This document shows, one piece after another, positions 1-9,205 of a DNA stretch of 64,000 bases. How positions within the stretch are numbered: position 1 is the stretch's first letter; each line of letters opens with the position of its first letter. The position numbers and the translations under genes are program-made. The notes under the pieces were generated by a model. The model saw nothing but the letters and a program-made list of their open reading frames with translations, was not told where the DNA came from and made no database searches. Source of the DNA: Megachile rotundata (Eukaryota > Arthropoda > Insecta > Hymenoptera > Megachilidae); NCBI RefSeq assembly GCF_050947335.1, contig NW_027473536.1:124001-188000 (forward strand). Direction: 5' to 3'.

Positions 1-141
1 ATTGTGCTCAGTTACGATAACTTAACATGACTAGATAGTACAGAGTCGAATTACAGCGGATATGTGCGAATTAGAGGTTGAATCGTGCGAAAATGAGCAT
101 AATTCGTTCAAAACGAGCAAAATTGTTCATTGTGGTGTTGA
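1..141. repeat. Reference 141-bp monomer (class T)
   Basis: First complete monomer, used as coordinate reference. Bases 1-63 form the head. Bases 64-141 form the tail, made of sub-repeats at 64-84, 85-105, 106-125 and 126-144 (the last runs into the next monomer). Class-diagnostic bases are 12, 15 and 29: t/c/g in class T (ttacg, catgact), a/g/a in class A (atagg, cataact). Tail-diagnostic bases are 108 (t or g), 115 (g or c) and 129 (a or g). Common tail states are t-c-a (cgttc, ccagc, ttcat), g-g-g (cgtgc, cgagc, ttcgt), t-g-a and g-g-a. This monomer is T with t-g-a and carries the variant gaggttg. Confidence 0.95.
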
Positions 142-144
142 ATT
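64..144. repeat. Internal 19-21 bp sub-repeats in the monomer tail
   Basis: The tail splits into related units beginning gtgc or gttc and ending in aat(t)c/g: gtgcgaattagaggttgaat (64-83, plus c at 84), gtgcgaaaatgagcataatt (85-104, plus c at 105), gttcaaaacgagcaaaattg (106-125) and ttcattgtggtgttgaatt (126-144). The third and its gtgc- version match the 20-bp piece that is present twice in long monomers. This suggests the tail arose by amplification of a roughly 20-bp ancestor. The head (1-63) shows no clear copy of it. Confidence 0.75.
102..118 (+). other. CENP-B-box-like motif (8 of 9 core bases)
   Basis: The 17 bases read aTTCGttcaAaaCGAGc. The mammalian CENP-B box core is nTTCGnnnnAnnCGGGn; here all core bases match except the second G of CGGG, which is A. 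It recurs at the same monomer position wherever base 115 is g (acgagc monomers). In accagc monomers the core has a second mismatch (CCAG). Most 161-bp monomers carry two adjacent copies, 20 bp apart; L4 monomers have the second one altered to cgttc. The stretch also contains the inverted repeat tcgtt-caa-aacga. Similarity to the box is seen directly; binding by any CENP-B-like protein is inference. Confidence 0.45.
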
Positions 145-282
145 GTGCTCAGTTACGATAACTTAACATGACTAGATAGTACAGAGTCGAATTACAGCGG
201 ATGTGTGCGAATTAGAGGCTGAATTGTGCGAAAATGGGCATAATTCGTGCAAAACGAGCAAAATTGTTCATTGTGGTGTTGA
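142..282. repeat. Short (141-bp) version of the L2 monomer
   Basis: This monomer has the private L2 substitutions gcggatgtgtgcg, gaattgtgcg and aaaatgggcata, but only one copy of the 20-bp gtgcaaaacgagcaaaatt unit. All other L2 monomers (first at 7494) have two. It is followed by a cgcgcg class A monomer, just as L2 is elsewhere. It is therefore either the pre-insertion form of L2 or an L2 that lost exactly one unit. Confidence 0.85.
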
Positions 283-423
283 ATTGTGCTCAGATAGGAT
301 AACTTAACATAACTAGATAGTACAGAGTCGAATTACAGCGGATATGTGCGAATTAGAGGCTGAATCGCGCGAAAATGAGCATAATTCGTTCAAAACCAGC
401 AAAATTGTTCATTGTGGTGTTGA
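283..423. repeat. Exemplar class A monomer with cgcgcg variant
   Basis: The head reads cagatagg and cataact, which defines class A. The tail carries gaatcgcgcg instead of the usual gaatcgtgcg. The cgcg state (or its cgct derivative) marks the monomer that follows most L2 or L2b long monomers. It starts at 283, 1129, 7655, 8501, 9367, 11079, 13395, 18693, 26729, 32629, 35489, 38953, 40705, 42437 (cgct), 48620, 51641, 53393, 55125 (cgct) and 60281. It serves as a landmark for aligning blocks. Confidence 0.93.
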
Positions 424-1974
424 ATTGTGCACAGTTACGATAACTTAACATGACTAGATAGTACAGAGTCGAATTACAGCGGATATGTGCGAATTAGAGG
501 CTGAATCGTGAGAAAATGAGCATAATTCGTTCAAAACCAGCAAAATTGTTCATTGTGGTGTTGAATTGTGCTCAGATAGGATAACTTAACATAACTAGAT
601 AGTACAGAGTCGAATTACAGCGGATATGTGCGAATTAGAGGCTGAATCGTGCGAAAATGAGCATTATTCGTGCAAAACGAGCAAAATTGTTCGTTGTGGT
701 GTTGAATTGTGCTCAGATAGGATAACTTAACATAACTAGATAGCACAGAGTCGAATTACAGCGGATATGTGCGAATTAGAGGCTGAATCGTGCGAAAATG
801 AGCATAATTCGTGCAAAACGAGCAAAATTGTTCGTTGTGGTGTTGAATTGTGCTCAGATAGGATAACTTAACATAACTAGATAGTACAGAGTCGAATTAC
901 AGCGGATATGTGCGAATTAGAGGCTGAATCGTGCGAAAATGAGCATAATTCGTTCAAAACCAGCAAAATTGTTCATTGTGGTGTTGAATTGTGCTCAGTT
1001 ACGATAACTTAACATGACTAGATAGTACAGAATCGAATTATAGCGGATATGTGCGAATTAGAGGCTGAATCGTGCGAAAATGAGCATAATTCGTGCAAAA
1101 CGAGCAAAATTGTTCGTTGTGGTGTTGAATTGTGCTCAGATAGGATAACTTAACATAACTAGATAGTACAGAGTCGAATTACAGCGGATATGTGCGAATT
1201 AGAGGCTGAATCGCGCGAAAATGAGCATAATTCGTTCAAAACCAGCAAAATTGTTCATTGTGGTGTTGAATTGTGCACAGTTACGATAACTTAACATGAC
1301 TAGATAGTACAGAGTCGAATTACAGCGGATATGTGCGAATTAGAGGCTGAATCGTGAGAAAATGAGCATAATTCGTTCAAAACCAGCAAAATTGTTCATT
1401 GTGGTGTTGAATTGTGCTCAGATAGGATAACTTAACATAACTAGATAGTACAGAGTCGAATTACAGCGGATATGTGCGAATTAGAGGCTGAATCGTGCGA
1501 AAATGAGCATAATTCGTGCAAAACGAGCAAAATTGTTCGTTGTGGTGTTGAATTGTGCTCAGATAGGATAACTTAACATAACTAGATAGTACAGAGTCGA
1601 ATTACAGCGGATATGTGCGAATTAGAGGCTGAATCGTGCGAAAATGAGCATAATTCGTGCAAAACGAGCAAAATTGTTCGTTGTGGTGTTGAATTGTGCT
1701 CAGATAGGATAACTTAACATAACTAGATAGTACAGAGTCGAATTACAGCGGATATGTGCGAATTAGAGGCTGAATCGTGCGAAAATGAGCATAATTCGTT
1801 CAAAACCAGCAAAATTGTTCATTGTGGTGTTGAATTGTGCTCAGTTACGATAACTTAACATGACTAGATAGTACAGAGTCGAATTACAGCGGATATGTGC
1901 GAATTAGAGGCTGAATCGTGCGAAAATGAGCATAATTCGTGCAAAACGAGCAAAATTGTTCGTTGTGGTGTTGA
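283..1974. repeat. Two tandem copies of a 6-monomer, 846-bp higher-order repeat
   Basis: Copies are 283-1128 and 1129-1974. The order of marker monomers is the same in both: cgcgcg, then tgcacag with cgtgag, then two class A monomers with cgtgc/ttcgt tails, a class A ccagc monomer and a class T monomer. Private differences separate the copies: gcattattc (about 661), agcacag (about 742) and agaatcgaattatag (about 1029) occur only in the first. Confidence 0.88.
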
Positions 1975-3102
1975 ATTGTGCTCAGATAGGATAACTTAAC
2001 ATAACTAGATAGTACAGAGTCGAATTACAGCGGATATGTGCGAATTAGAGGCTGAATCGTGCGAAAATGAGCATAATTCGTTCAAAACCAGCAAAATTGT
2101 TCATTGTGGTGTTGAATTGTGCTCAGTTACGATAACTTAACATGACTAGATAGTACAGAGTCGAATTATAGCGGATATGTGCGAATTAGAGGCTGAATCG
2201 TGCGAAAATGAGCATAATTCGTGCAAAACGAGCAAAATTGTTCGTTGTGGTGTTGAATTGTGCTCAGATAGGATAACTTAACATAACTAGATAGTACAGA
2301 GTCGAATTACAGCGGATATGTGCGAATTAGAGGCTGAATCGTGCGAAAATGAGCATAATTCGTTCAAAACCAGCAAAATTGTTCATTGTGGTGTTGAATT
2401 GTGCTCAGATAGGATAACTTAACATAACTAGATAGTACAGAGTCGAATTACAGCGGATATGTGCGAATTAGAGGCTGAATCGTGCGAAAATGAGCTTAAT
2501 TCGTTCAAAACCAGCAAAATTGTTCATTGTGGTGTTGAATTGTGCTCAGTTACGATAACTTAACATGACTAGATAGTACAGACTCGAATTACAGCGGATA
2601 TGTGCGAATTAGAGGCTGAATCGTGCGAAAATGAGCATAATTCGTTCAAAACGAGCAAAATTGTTCATTGTGGTGTTGAATTGTGCTCAGTTACGATAAC
2701 TTAACATGACTAGATAGTACAGAGTCGAAATACGGCGGATATGTGCGAATTAGAGGCTGAATCGTGCGAAAACGAGCATACTTCGTGCAAAACGAGCAAA
2801 ATTGTTCATTGTGGTGTTGAATTGTGCTCAGATAGGATAACTTAACATAACTAGAGAGTACAGAGTCGAATTACAGCGGATATGTGCGAATTAGAGGCTG
2901 AATCGTGCGAAAATGAGCATAATTCGTTCAAAACCAGCAAAATTGTTCATTGTGGTGTTGAATTGTGCTCAGTTACGATAACTTAACATGACTAGATAGT
3001 ACAGAGTCGAATTACAGCGGATATGTGCGAATTAGAGGCTGAATCGTGCGAAAATGAGCATAATTCGTTCAAAACCAGCAAAATTGTTCATTGTGGTGTT
3101 GA

Positions 3103-5358
3103 ATTGTGCTCAGTTACGATAACTTAACATAACTAGATAGTACAGAGTCGAATTACAGCGGATATGTGCGAATTAGAGGCTGAATCGTGCGAAAATGTGC
3201 ATAATTCGTTCAAAACCAGCAAAATTGTTCATTGTGGTGTTGAATTGTGCTCAGCTACGATAACTTAACATAACTAGATAGTACAGAGTCGAATTACAGC
3301 GGATATGTGCGAATTAGAGTCTGAATCGTGCGAAAATGAGCATAATTCGTTCAAAACCAGCAAAATTGTTCATTGTGGTGTTGAATTGTGCTCAGTTACG
3401 ATAACTTAACATGACTAGATAGTACAGAGTCGAATTACAGCGGATATGTGCGAATTAGAGGCTGAATCGTGCGAAAATGAGCATAATTCGTGCAAAACGA
3501 GCAAAATTGTTCGTTGTGGTGTTGAATTGTGCTCAGATAGGATAACTTAACATAACTAGATAGTACAGAGTCGAATTACAGCGGATATGTGCGAATTAGA
3601 GGCTGAATCGTGCGAAAATGAGCATAATTCGTTCAAAACCAGCAAAATTGTTCATTGTGGTGTTGAATTGTGCTCAGATAGGATAACTTAACATAACTAG
3701 ATAGTACAGAGTCGAATTACAGCGGATATGTGCGAATTAGAGGCTGAATCGTGCGAAAATGAGCATAATTCGTTCAAAACCAGCAAAATTGTTCATTGTG
3801 GTGTTGAATTGTGCTCAGTTACGATAACTTAACATGACTAGATAGTACAGACTCGAATTACAGCGGATATGTGCAAATTAGAGGCTGAATCGTGCGAAAA
3901 TGAGCATAATTCGTTCAAAACGAGCAAAATTGTTCATTGTGGTGTTGAATTGTGCTCAGTTACGATAACTTAACATGACTAGATAGTACAGAGTCGAAAT
4001 ACGGCGGATATGTGCGAATTAGAGGCTGAATCGTGCGAAAACGAGCATAATTCGTTCAAAACCAGCAAAATTGTTCATTGTGGTGTTGAATTGTGCTCAG
4101 TTACGATAACTTAACATAACTAGATAGTACAGAGTCGAATTACAGCGGATATGTGCGAATTAGAGGCTGAATCGTGCGAAAATGAGCATAAATCGTTCAA
4201 AACCAGCAAAATTGTTCATTGTGGTGTTGAATTGTGCTCAGTTACGATAACTTAACATAACTAGATAGTACAGAGTCGAATTACAGCGGATATGTGCGAA
4301 TTAGAGGCTGAATCGTGCGAAAATGTGCATAATTCGTTCAAAACCAGCAAAATTGTTCATTGTGGTGTTGAATTGTGCTCAGCTACGATAACTTAACATA
4401 ACTAGATAGTACAGAGTCGAATTACAGCGGATATGTGCGAATTAGAGTCTGAATCGTGCGAAAATGAGCATAATTCGTTCAAAACCAGCAAAATTGTTCA
4501 TTGTGGTGTTGAATTGTGCTCAGTTACGATAACTTAACATGACTAGATAGTACAGAGTCGAATTACAGCGGATATGTGCGAATTAGAGGCTGAATCGTGC
4601 GAAAATGAGCATAATTCGTGCAAAACGAGCAAAATTGTTCGTTGTGGTGTTGAATTGTGCTCAGATAGGATAACTTAACATAACTAGATAGTACAGAGTC
4701 GAATTACAGCGGATATGTGCGAATTAGAGGCTGAATCGTGCGAAAATGAGCATAATTCGTTCAAAACCAGCAAAATTGTTCATTGTGGTGTTGAATTGTG
4801 CTCAGATAGGATAACTTAACATAACTAGATAGTACAGAGTCGAATTACAGCGGATATGTGCGAATTAGAGGCTGAATCGTGCGAAAATGAGCATAATTCG
4901 TTCAAAACCAGCAAAATTGTTCATTGTGGTGTTGAATTGTGCTCAGTTACGATAACTTAACATGACTAGATAGTACAGACTCGAATTACAGCGGATATGT
5001 GCAAATTAGAGGCTGAATCGTGCGAAAATGAGCATAATTCGTTCAAAACGAGCAAAATTGTTCATTGTGGTGTTGAATTGTGCTCAGTTACGATAACTTA
5101 ACATGACTAGATAGTACAGAGTCGAAATACGGCGGATATGTGCGAATTAGAGGCTGAATCGTGCGAAAACGAGCATAATTCGTTCAAAACCAGCAAAATT
5201 GTTCATTGTGGTGTTGAATTGTGCTCAGTTACGATAACTTAACATAACTAGATAGTACAGAGTCGAATTACAGCGGATATGTGCGAATTAGAGGCTGAAT
5301 CGTGCGAAAATGAGCATAAATCGTTCAAAACCAGCAAAATTGTTCATTGTGGTGTTGA
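3103..5358. repeat. Two tandem copies of an 8-monomer, 1128-bp higher-order repeat
   Basis: Copies are 3103-4230 and 4231-5358. Shared rare variants spaced exactly 1128 bp include tcagctacg (3251 and 4379), gaattagagt (3311 and 4439), gtgcaaatta (3871 and 4999) and cataaatcg (about 4187 and 5315; the last monomer of each copy). The monomer before copy 1 (2962) lacks cataaatcg, and the one after copy 2 (5359) is class T with catgact, so the duplication is bounded at about these points. Confidence 0.88.
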
Positions 5359-5922
5359 ATTGTGCTCAGTTACGATAACTTAACATGACTAGATAGGACA
5401 GACTCGAATTACAGCGGATATGTGCGAATTAGAGGCTGAATCGTGCGAAAATGAGCATAATTCGTTCAAAACGAGCAAAATTGTTCATTGTGGTGTTGAA
5501 TTGTGCTCAGTTACGATAACTTAACATGACTAGATAGTACAGAGTCGAAATACGGCGGATATGTGCGAATTAGAGGCTGAATCGTGCGAAAACGAGCATA
5601 CTTCGTGCAAAACGAGCAAAATTGTTCATTGTGGTGTTGAATTGTGCTCAGATAGGATAACTTAACATAACTAGATAGTACAGAGTCGAATTACAGCGGA
5701 TATGTGCGAATTAGAGGCTGAATCGTGCGAAAATGAGCATAATTCGCTCAAAACCAGCAAAATTGTTCATTGTGGTGTTGAATTGTGCTCAGTTACGATA
5801 ACTTAACATGACTAGATAGTACAGACTCGAATTACAGCGGATATGTGCGAATTAGAGGCTGAATCGTGCGAAAATGAGCATAATTCGTGCAAAACGAGCA
5901 AAATTGTTCATTGTGGTGTTGA

Positions 5923-6083
5923 ATTGTGCTCAGATAGGATAACTTAACATAACTAGATAGTACAGAGTCGAATTACAGCGGATATGTGCGAATTAGAGGC
6001 TGAATCGTTTGAAAATGAGCAAAATTCGTTCACAACGAGCAAAATTCGTGCAAAACGAGCAAAATTGTTCATTGTGGTGTTGA
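5923..6083. repeat. Long monomer class L1 (161 bp), exemplar
   Basis: Class A head, gtttgaaaatgagcaaaatt, then ttcacaacgagc and the extra cgtgcaaaacgagcaaaatt unit. The cacaac substitution is diagnostic. Starts: 5923, 16095, 46304, 59093, 63282. Two further copies, 22701 and 30031 (L1b), keep the cacaac tail but have the ordinary gtgcgaaaatgagcataatt in front, so they look like conversion hybrids of L1 with an ordinary monomer. Confidence 0.9.
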
Positions 6084-7493
6084 ATTGTGCTCAGATAGGA
6101 TAACTTAACATAACTAGATAGTACAGAGTCGAATTACAGCGGATATGTGCGAATTAGAGGCTGAATCGTGCGAAAATGAGCATAATTCGTTCAAAACCAG
6201 CAAAATTGTTCATTGTGGTGTTGAATTGTGCTCAGTTACGATAACTTAACATGACTAGATAGTACAGAGTCGAATTACAGCGGATATGTGCGAATTAGAG
6301 GCTGAATCGTGCGAAAATGTGCATAATTCGTTCAAAACCAGCAAAATTGTTCATTGTGGTGTTGAATTGTGCACAGTTACGATAACTTAACATGACTAGA
6401 TAGTACAGAGTCGAAATACAGCGGATATGTGCGAATTAGAGGCTGAATCGTGCGAAAACGAGCATAATTCGTGCAAAACGAGCAAAATTGTTCATTGTGG
6501 TGTTGAATTGTGCTCAGATAGGATAACTTAACATAACTAGATAGTACAGAGTCGAATTACAGCGGATATGTGCGAATTAGAGGCTGAATCGTGCGAAAAT
6601 GAGCATAATTCGTGCAAAACGAGAAAAATTGTTCATTGTGGTGTTGAATTGTGCTCAGATAGGATAACTTAACATAACTAGATAGTACAGAGTCGAATTT
6701 CAGCGGATATGTGCGAATTAGAGGCTGAATCGTGCGAAAATGAGCATAATTCGTTCAAAACCAGCAAAATTGTTCATTGTGGTGTTGAATTGTGCTCAGT
6801 TACGATAACTTAACATGACTAGATAGTACAGAGTCGAATTACAGCGGATATGTGCGAATTAGAGGCTGAATCGTGCGAAAATGAGCATAATTCGTTCAAA
6901 ACGAGCAAAATTGTTCATTGTGGTGTTGAATTGTGCTCAGTTACGATAACTTAACATGACTAGATAGTACAGAGTCGAATTACAGCGGATATGTGCGAAT
7001 TAGAGGCTGAATCGTGCGAAAATGAGCATAATTCGTGCAAAACGAGCAAAATTGTTCGTTGTGGTGTTGAATTGTGCTCAGTTACGATAACTTAACATGA
7101 CTAGATAGTACAGAGTCGAAATACAGCGGATATGTGCGAATTAGAGGCTGAATCGTGCGAAAATGAGCATAATTCGTTCAAAACCAGCAAAATTGTTCAT
7201 TGTGGTGTTGAATTGTGCTCAGTTACGATAACTTAACATAACTAGATAGTAGAGAGTCGAATTACAGCGGATATGTGCGAATTAGAGGCTGAATCGTGCG
7301 AAAATGAGCATAATTCGTTCAAAACCAGCAAAATTGTTCATTGTGGTGTTGAATTGTGCTCAGTTACGATAACTTAACATGACTAGATAGTACAGAGTCG
7401 AATTACAGCGGATATGTGCGAATTAGAGGCTGAATCGTGCGAAAATGAGCATAATTCGTTCAAAACGAGCAAAATTGTTCATTGTGGTGTTGA

Positions 7494-7654
7494 ATTGTGC
7501 TCAGTTACGATAACTTAACATGACTAGATAGTACAGAGTCGAATTACAGCGGATGTGTGCGAATTAGAGGCTGAATTGTGCGAAAATGGGCATAATTCGT
7601 GCAAAACGAGCAAAATTCGTGCAAAACGAGCAAAATTGTTCATTGTGGTGTTGA
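7494..7654. repeat. Long monomer classes L2 and L2b (161 bp), exemplar
   Basis: Class T head with gcggatgtgtgcg and gaattgtgcg, and two perfect gtgcaaaacgagcaaaatt units in a row. L2 has aaaatgggcata; starts 7494, 9206, 10918, 18532, 26568, 32468, 35328, 38631, 38792, 48459, 51319, 51480. L2b has aaaatgagtata; starts 13234, 20546, 28582, 40544, 42276, 44149, 53232, 54964, 60120. L2 is normally followed by a cgcgcg monomer, L2b by one with catagctag. Confidence 0.92.
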
Positions 7655-9205
7655 ATTGTGCTCAGATAGGATAACTTAACATAACTAGATAGTACAGAGT
7701 CGAATTACAGCGGATATGTGCGAATTAGAGGCTGAATCGCGCGAAAATGAGCATAATTCGTTCAAAACCAGCAAAATTGTTCATTGTGGTGTTGAATTGT
7801 GCACAGTTACGATAACTTAACATGACTAGATAGTACAGAGTCGAATTACAGCGGATATGTGCGAATTAGAGGCTGAATCGTGAGAAAATGAGCATAATTC
7901 GTTCAAAACCAGCAAAATTGTTCATTGTGGTGTTGAATTGTGCTCAGATAGGATAACTTAACATAACTAGATAGTACAGAGTCGAATTACAGCGGATATG
8001 TGCGAATTAGAGGCTGAATCGTGCGAAAATGAGCATAATTCGTGCAAAACGAGCAAAATTGTTCGTTGTGGTGTTGAATTGTGCTCAGATAGGATAACTT
8101 AACATAACTAGATAGCACAGAGTCGAATTACAGCGGATATGTGCGAATTAGAGGCTGAATCGTGCGAAAATGAGCATAATTCGTGCAAAACGAGCAAAAT
8201 TGTTCGTTGTGGTGTTGAATTGTGCTCAGATAGGATAACTTAACATAACTAGATAGTACAGAGTCGAATTACAGCGGATATGTGCGAATTAGAGGCTGAA
8301 TCGTGCGAAAATGAGCATAATTCGTTCAAAACCAGCAAAATTGTTCATTGTGGTGTTGAATTGTGCTCAGTTACGATAACTTAACATGACTAGATAGTAC
8401 AGAATCGAATTATAGCGGATATGTGCGAATTAGAGGCTGAATCGTGCGAAAATGAGCATAATTCGTGCAAAACGAGCAAAATTGTTCGTTGTGGTGTTGA
8501 ATTGTGCTCAGATAGGATAACTTAACATAACTAGATAGTACAGAGTCGAATTACAGCGGATATGTGCGAATTAGAGGCTGAATCGCGCGAAAATGAGCAT
8601 AATTCGTTCAAAACCAGCAAAATTGTTCATTGTGGTGTTGAATTGTGCACAGTTACGATAACTTAACATGACTAGATAGTACAGAGTCGAATTACAGCGG
8701 ATATGTGCGAATTAGAGGCTGAATCGTGAGAAAATGAGCATAATTCGTTCAAAACCAGCAAAATTGTTCATTGTGGTGTTGAATTGTGCTCAGATAGGAT
8801 AACTTAACATAACTAGATAGTACAGAGTCGAATTACAGCGGATATGTGCGAATTAGAGGCTGAATCGTGCGAAAATGAGCATAATTCGTGCAAAACGAGC
8901 AAAATTGTTCGTTGTGGTGTTGAATTGTGCTCAGATAGGATAACTTAACATAACTAGATAGTACAGAGTCGAATTACAGCGGATATGTGCGAATTAGAGG
9001 CTGAATCGTGCGAAAATGAGCATAATTCGTGCAAAACGAGCAAAATTGTTCGTTGTGGTGTTGAATTGTGCTCAGATAGGATAACTTAACATAACTAGAT
9101 AGTACAGAGTCGAATTACAGCGGATATGTGCGAATTAGAGGCTGAATCGTGCGAAAATGAGCATAATTCGTTCAAAACCAGCAAAATTGTTCATTGTGGT
9201 GTTGA
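7494..9205. repeat. Second copy of the 142-1833 block (offset 7352/7372)
   Basis: Markers line up with the window start at an offset of 7372 bp: gaatcgcgcg 362 and 7734, tagcacag 741 and 8113, agaatcgaat 1029 and 8401. The first monomer is offset 7352 because L2 here is 161 bp against 141 bp at 142. Similarity ends at 9206, which is a long L2, while the counterpart at 1834 is an ordinary class T monomer. Confidence 0.87.

Larger units (their letters stand above)
1..5922. repeat. Zone of 42 short monomers, no 161-bp form
   Basis: 5922 = 42 x 141. No 20-bp extra unit occurs here, whereas from 5923 on about one monomer in seven is long (56 of 403). Monomers of the cgaaatac type are present (2680, 3949, 5077, 5524) but are followed by short monomers, unlike later in the array. 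The zone contains the 6-monomer repeat at 283-1974 and the 8-monomer repeat at 3103-5358. Confidence 0.9.

Noticed and set aside
105..117. Inverted repeat tcgtt-caa-aacga as a terminator or operator
   Set aside because: Five-base arms, no gene nearby and presence in a large share of the monomers make a regulatory role unsupported.
102..118. Calling the TTCG...CGAG motif a true CENP-B box
   Set aside because: One core base differs, the organism is unknown, and an A/T-rich satellite can hit a 9-base degenerate core by chance; kept only as a CENP-B-box-like site.
1..141. 141 bp as evidence for nucleosome phasing
   Set aside because: Length is close to a nucleosome core, but the 161-bp form and the lack of positioning data make this only suggestive.
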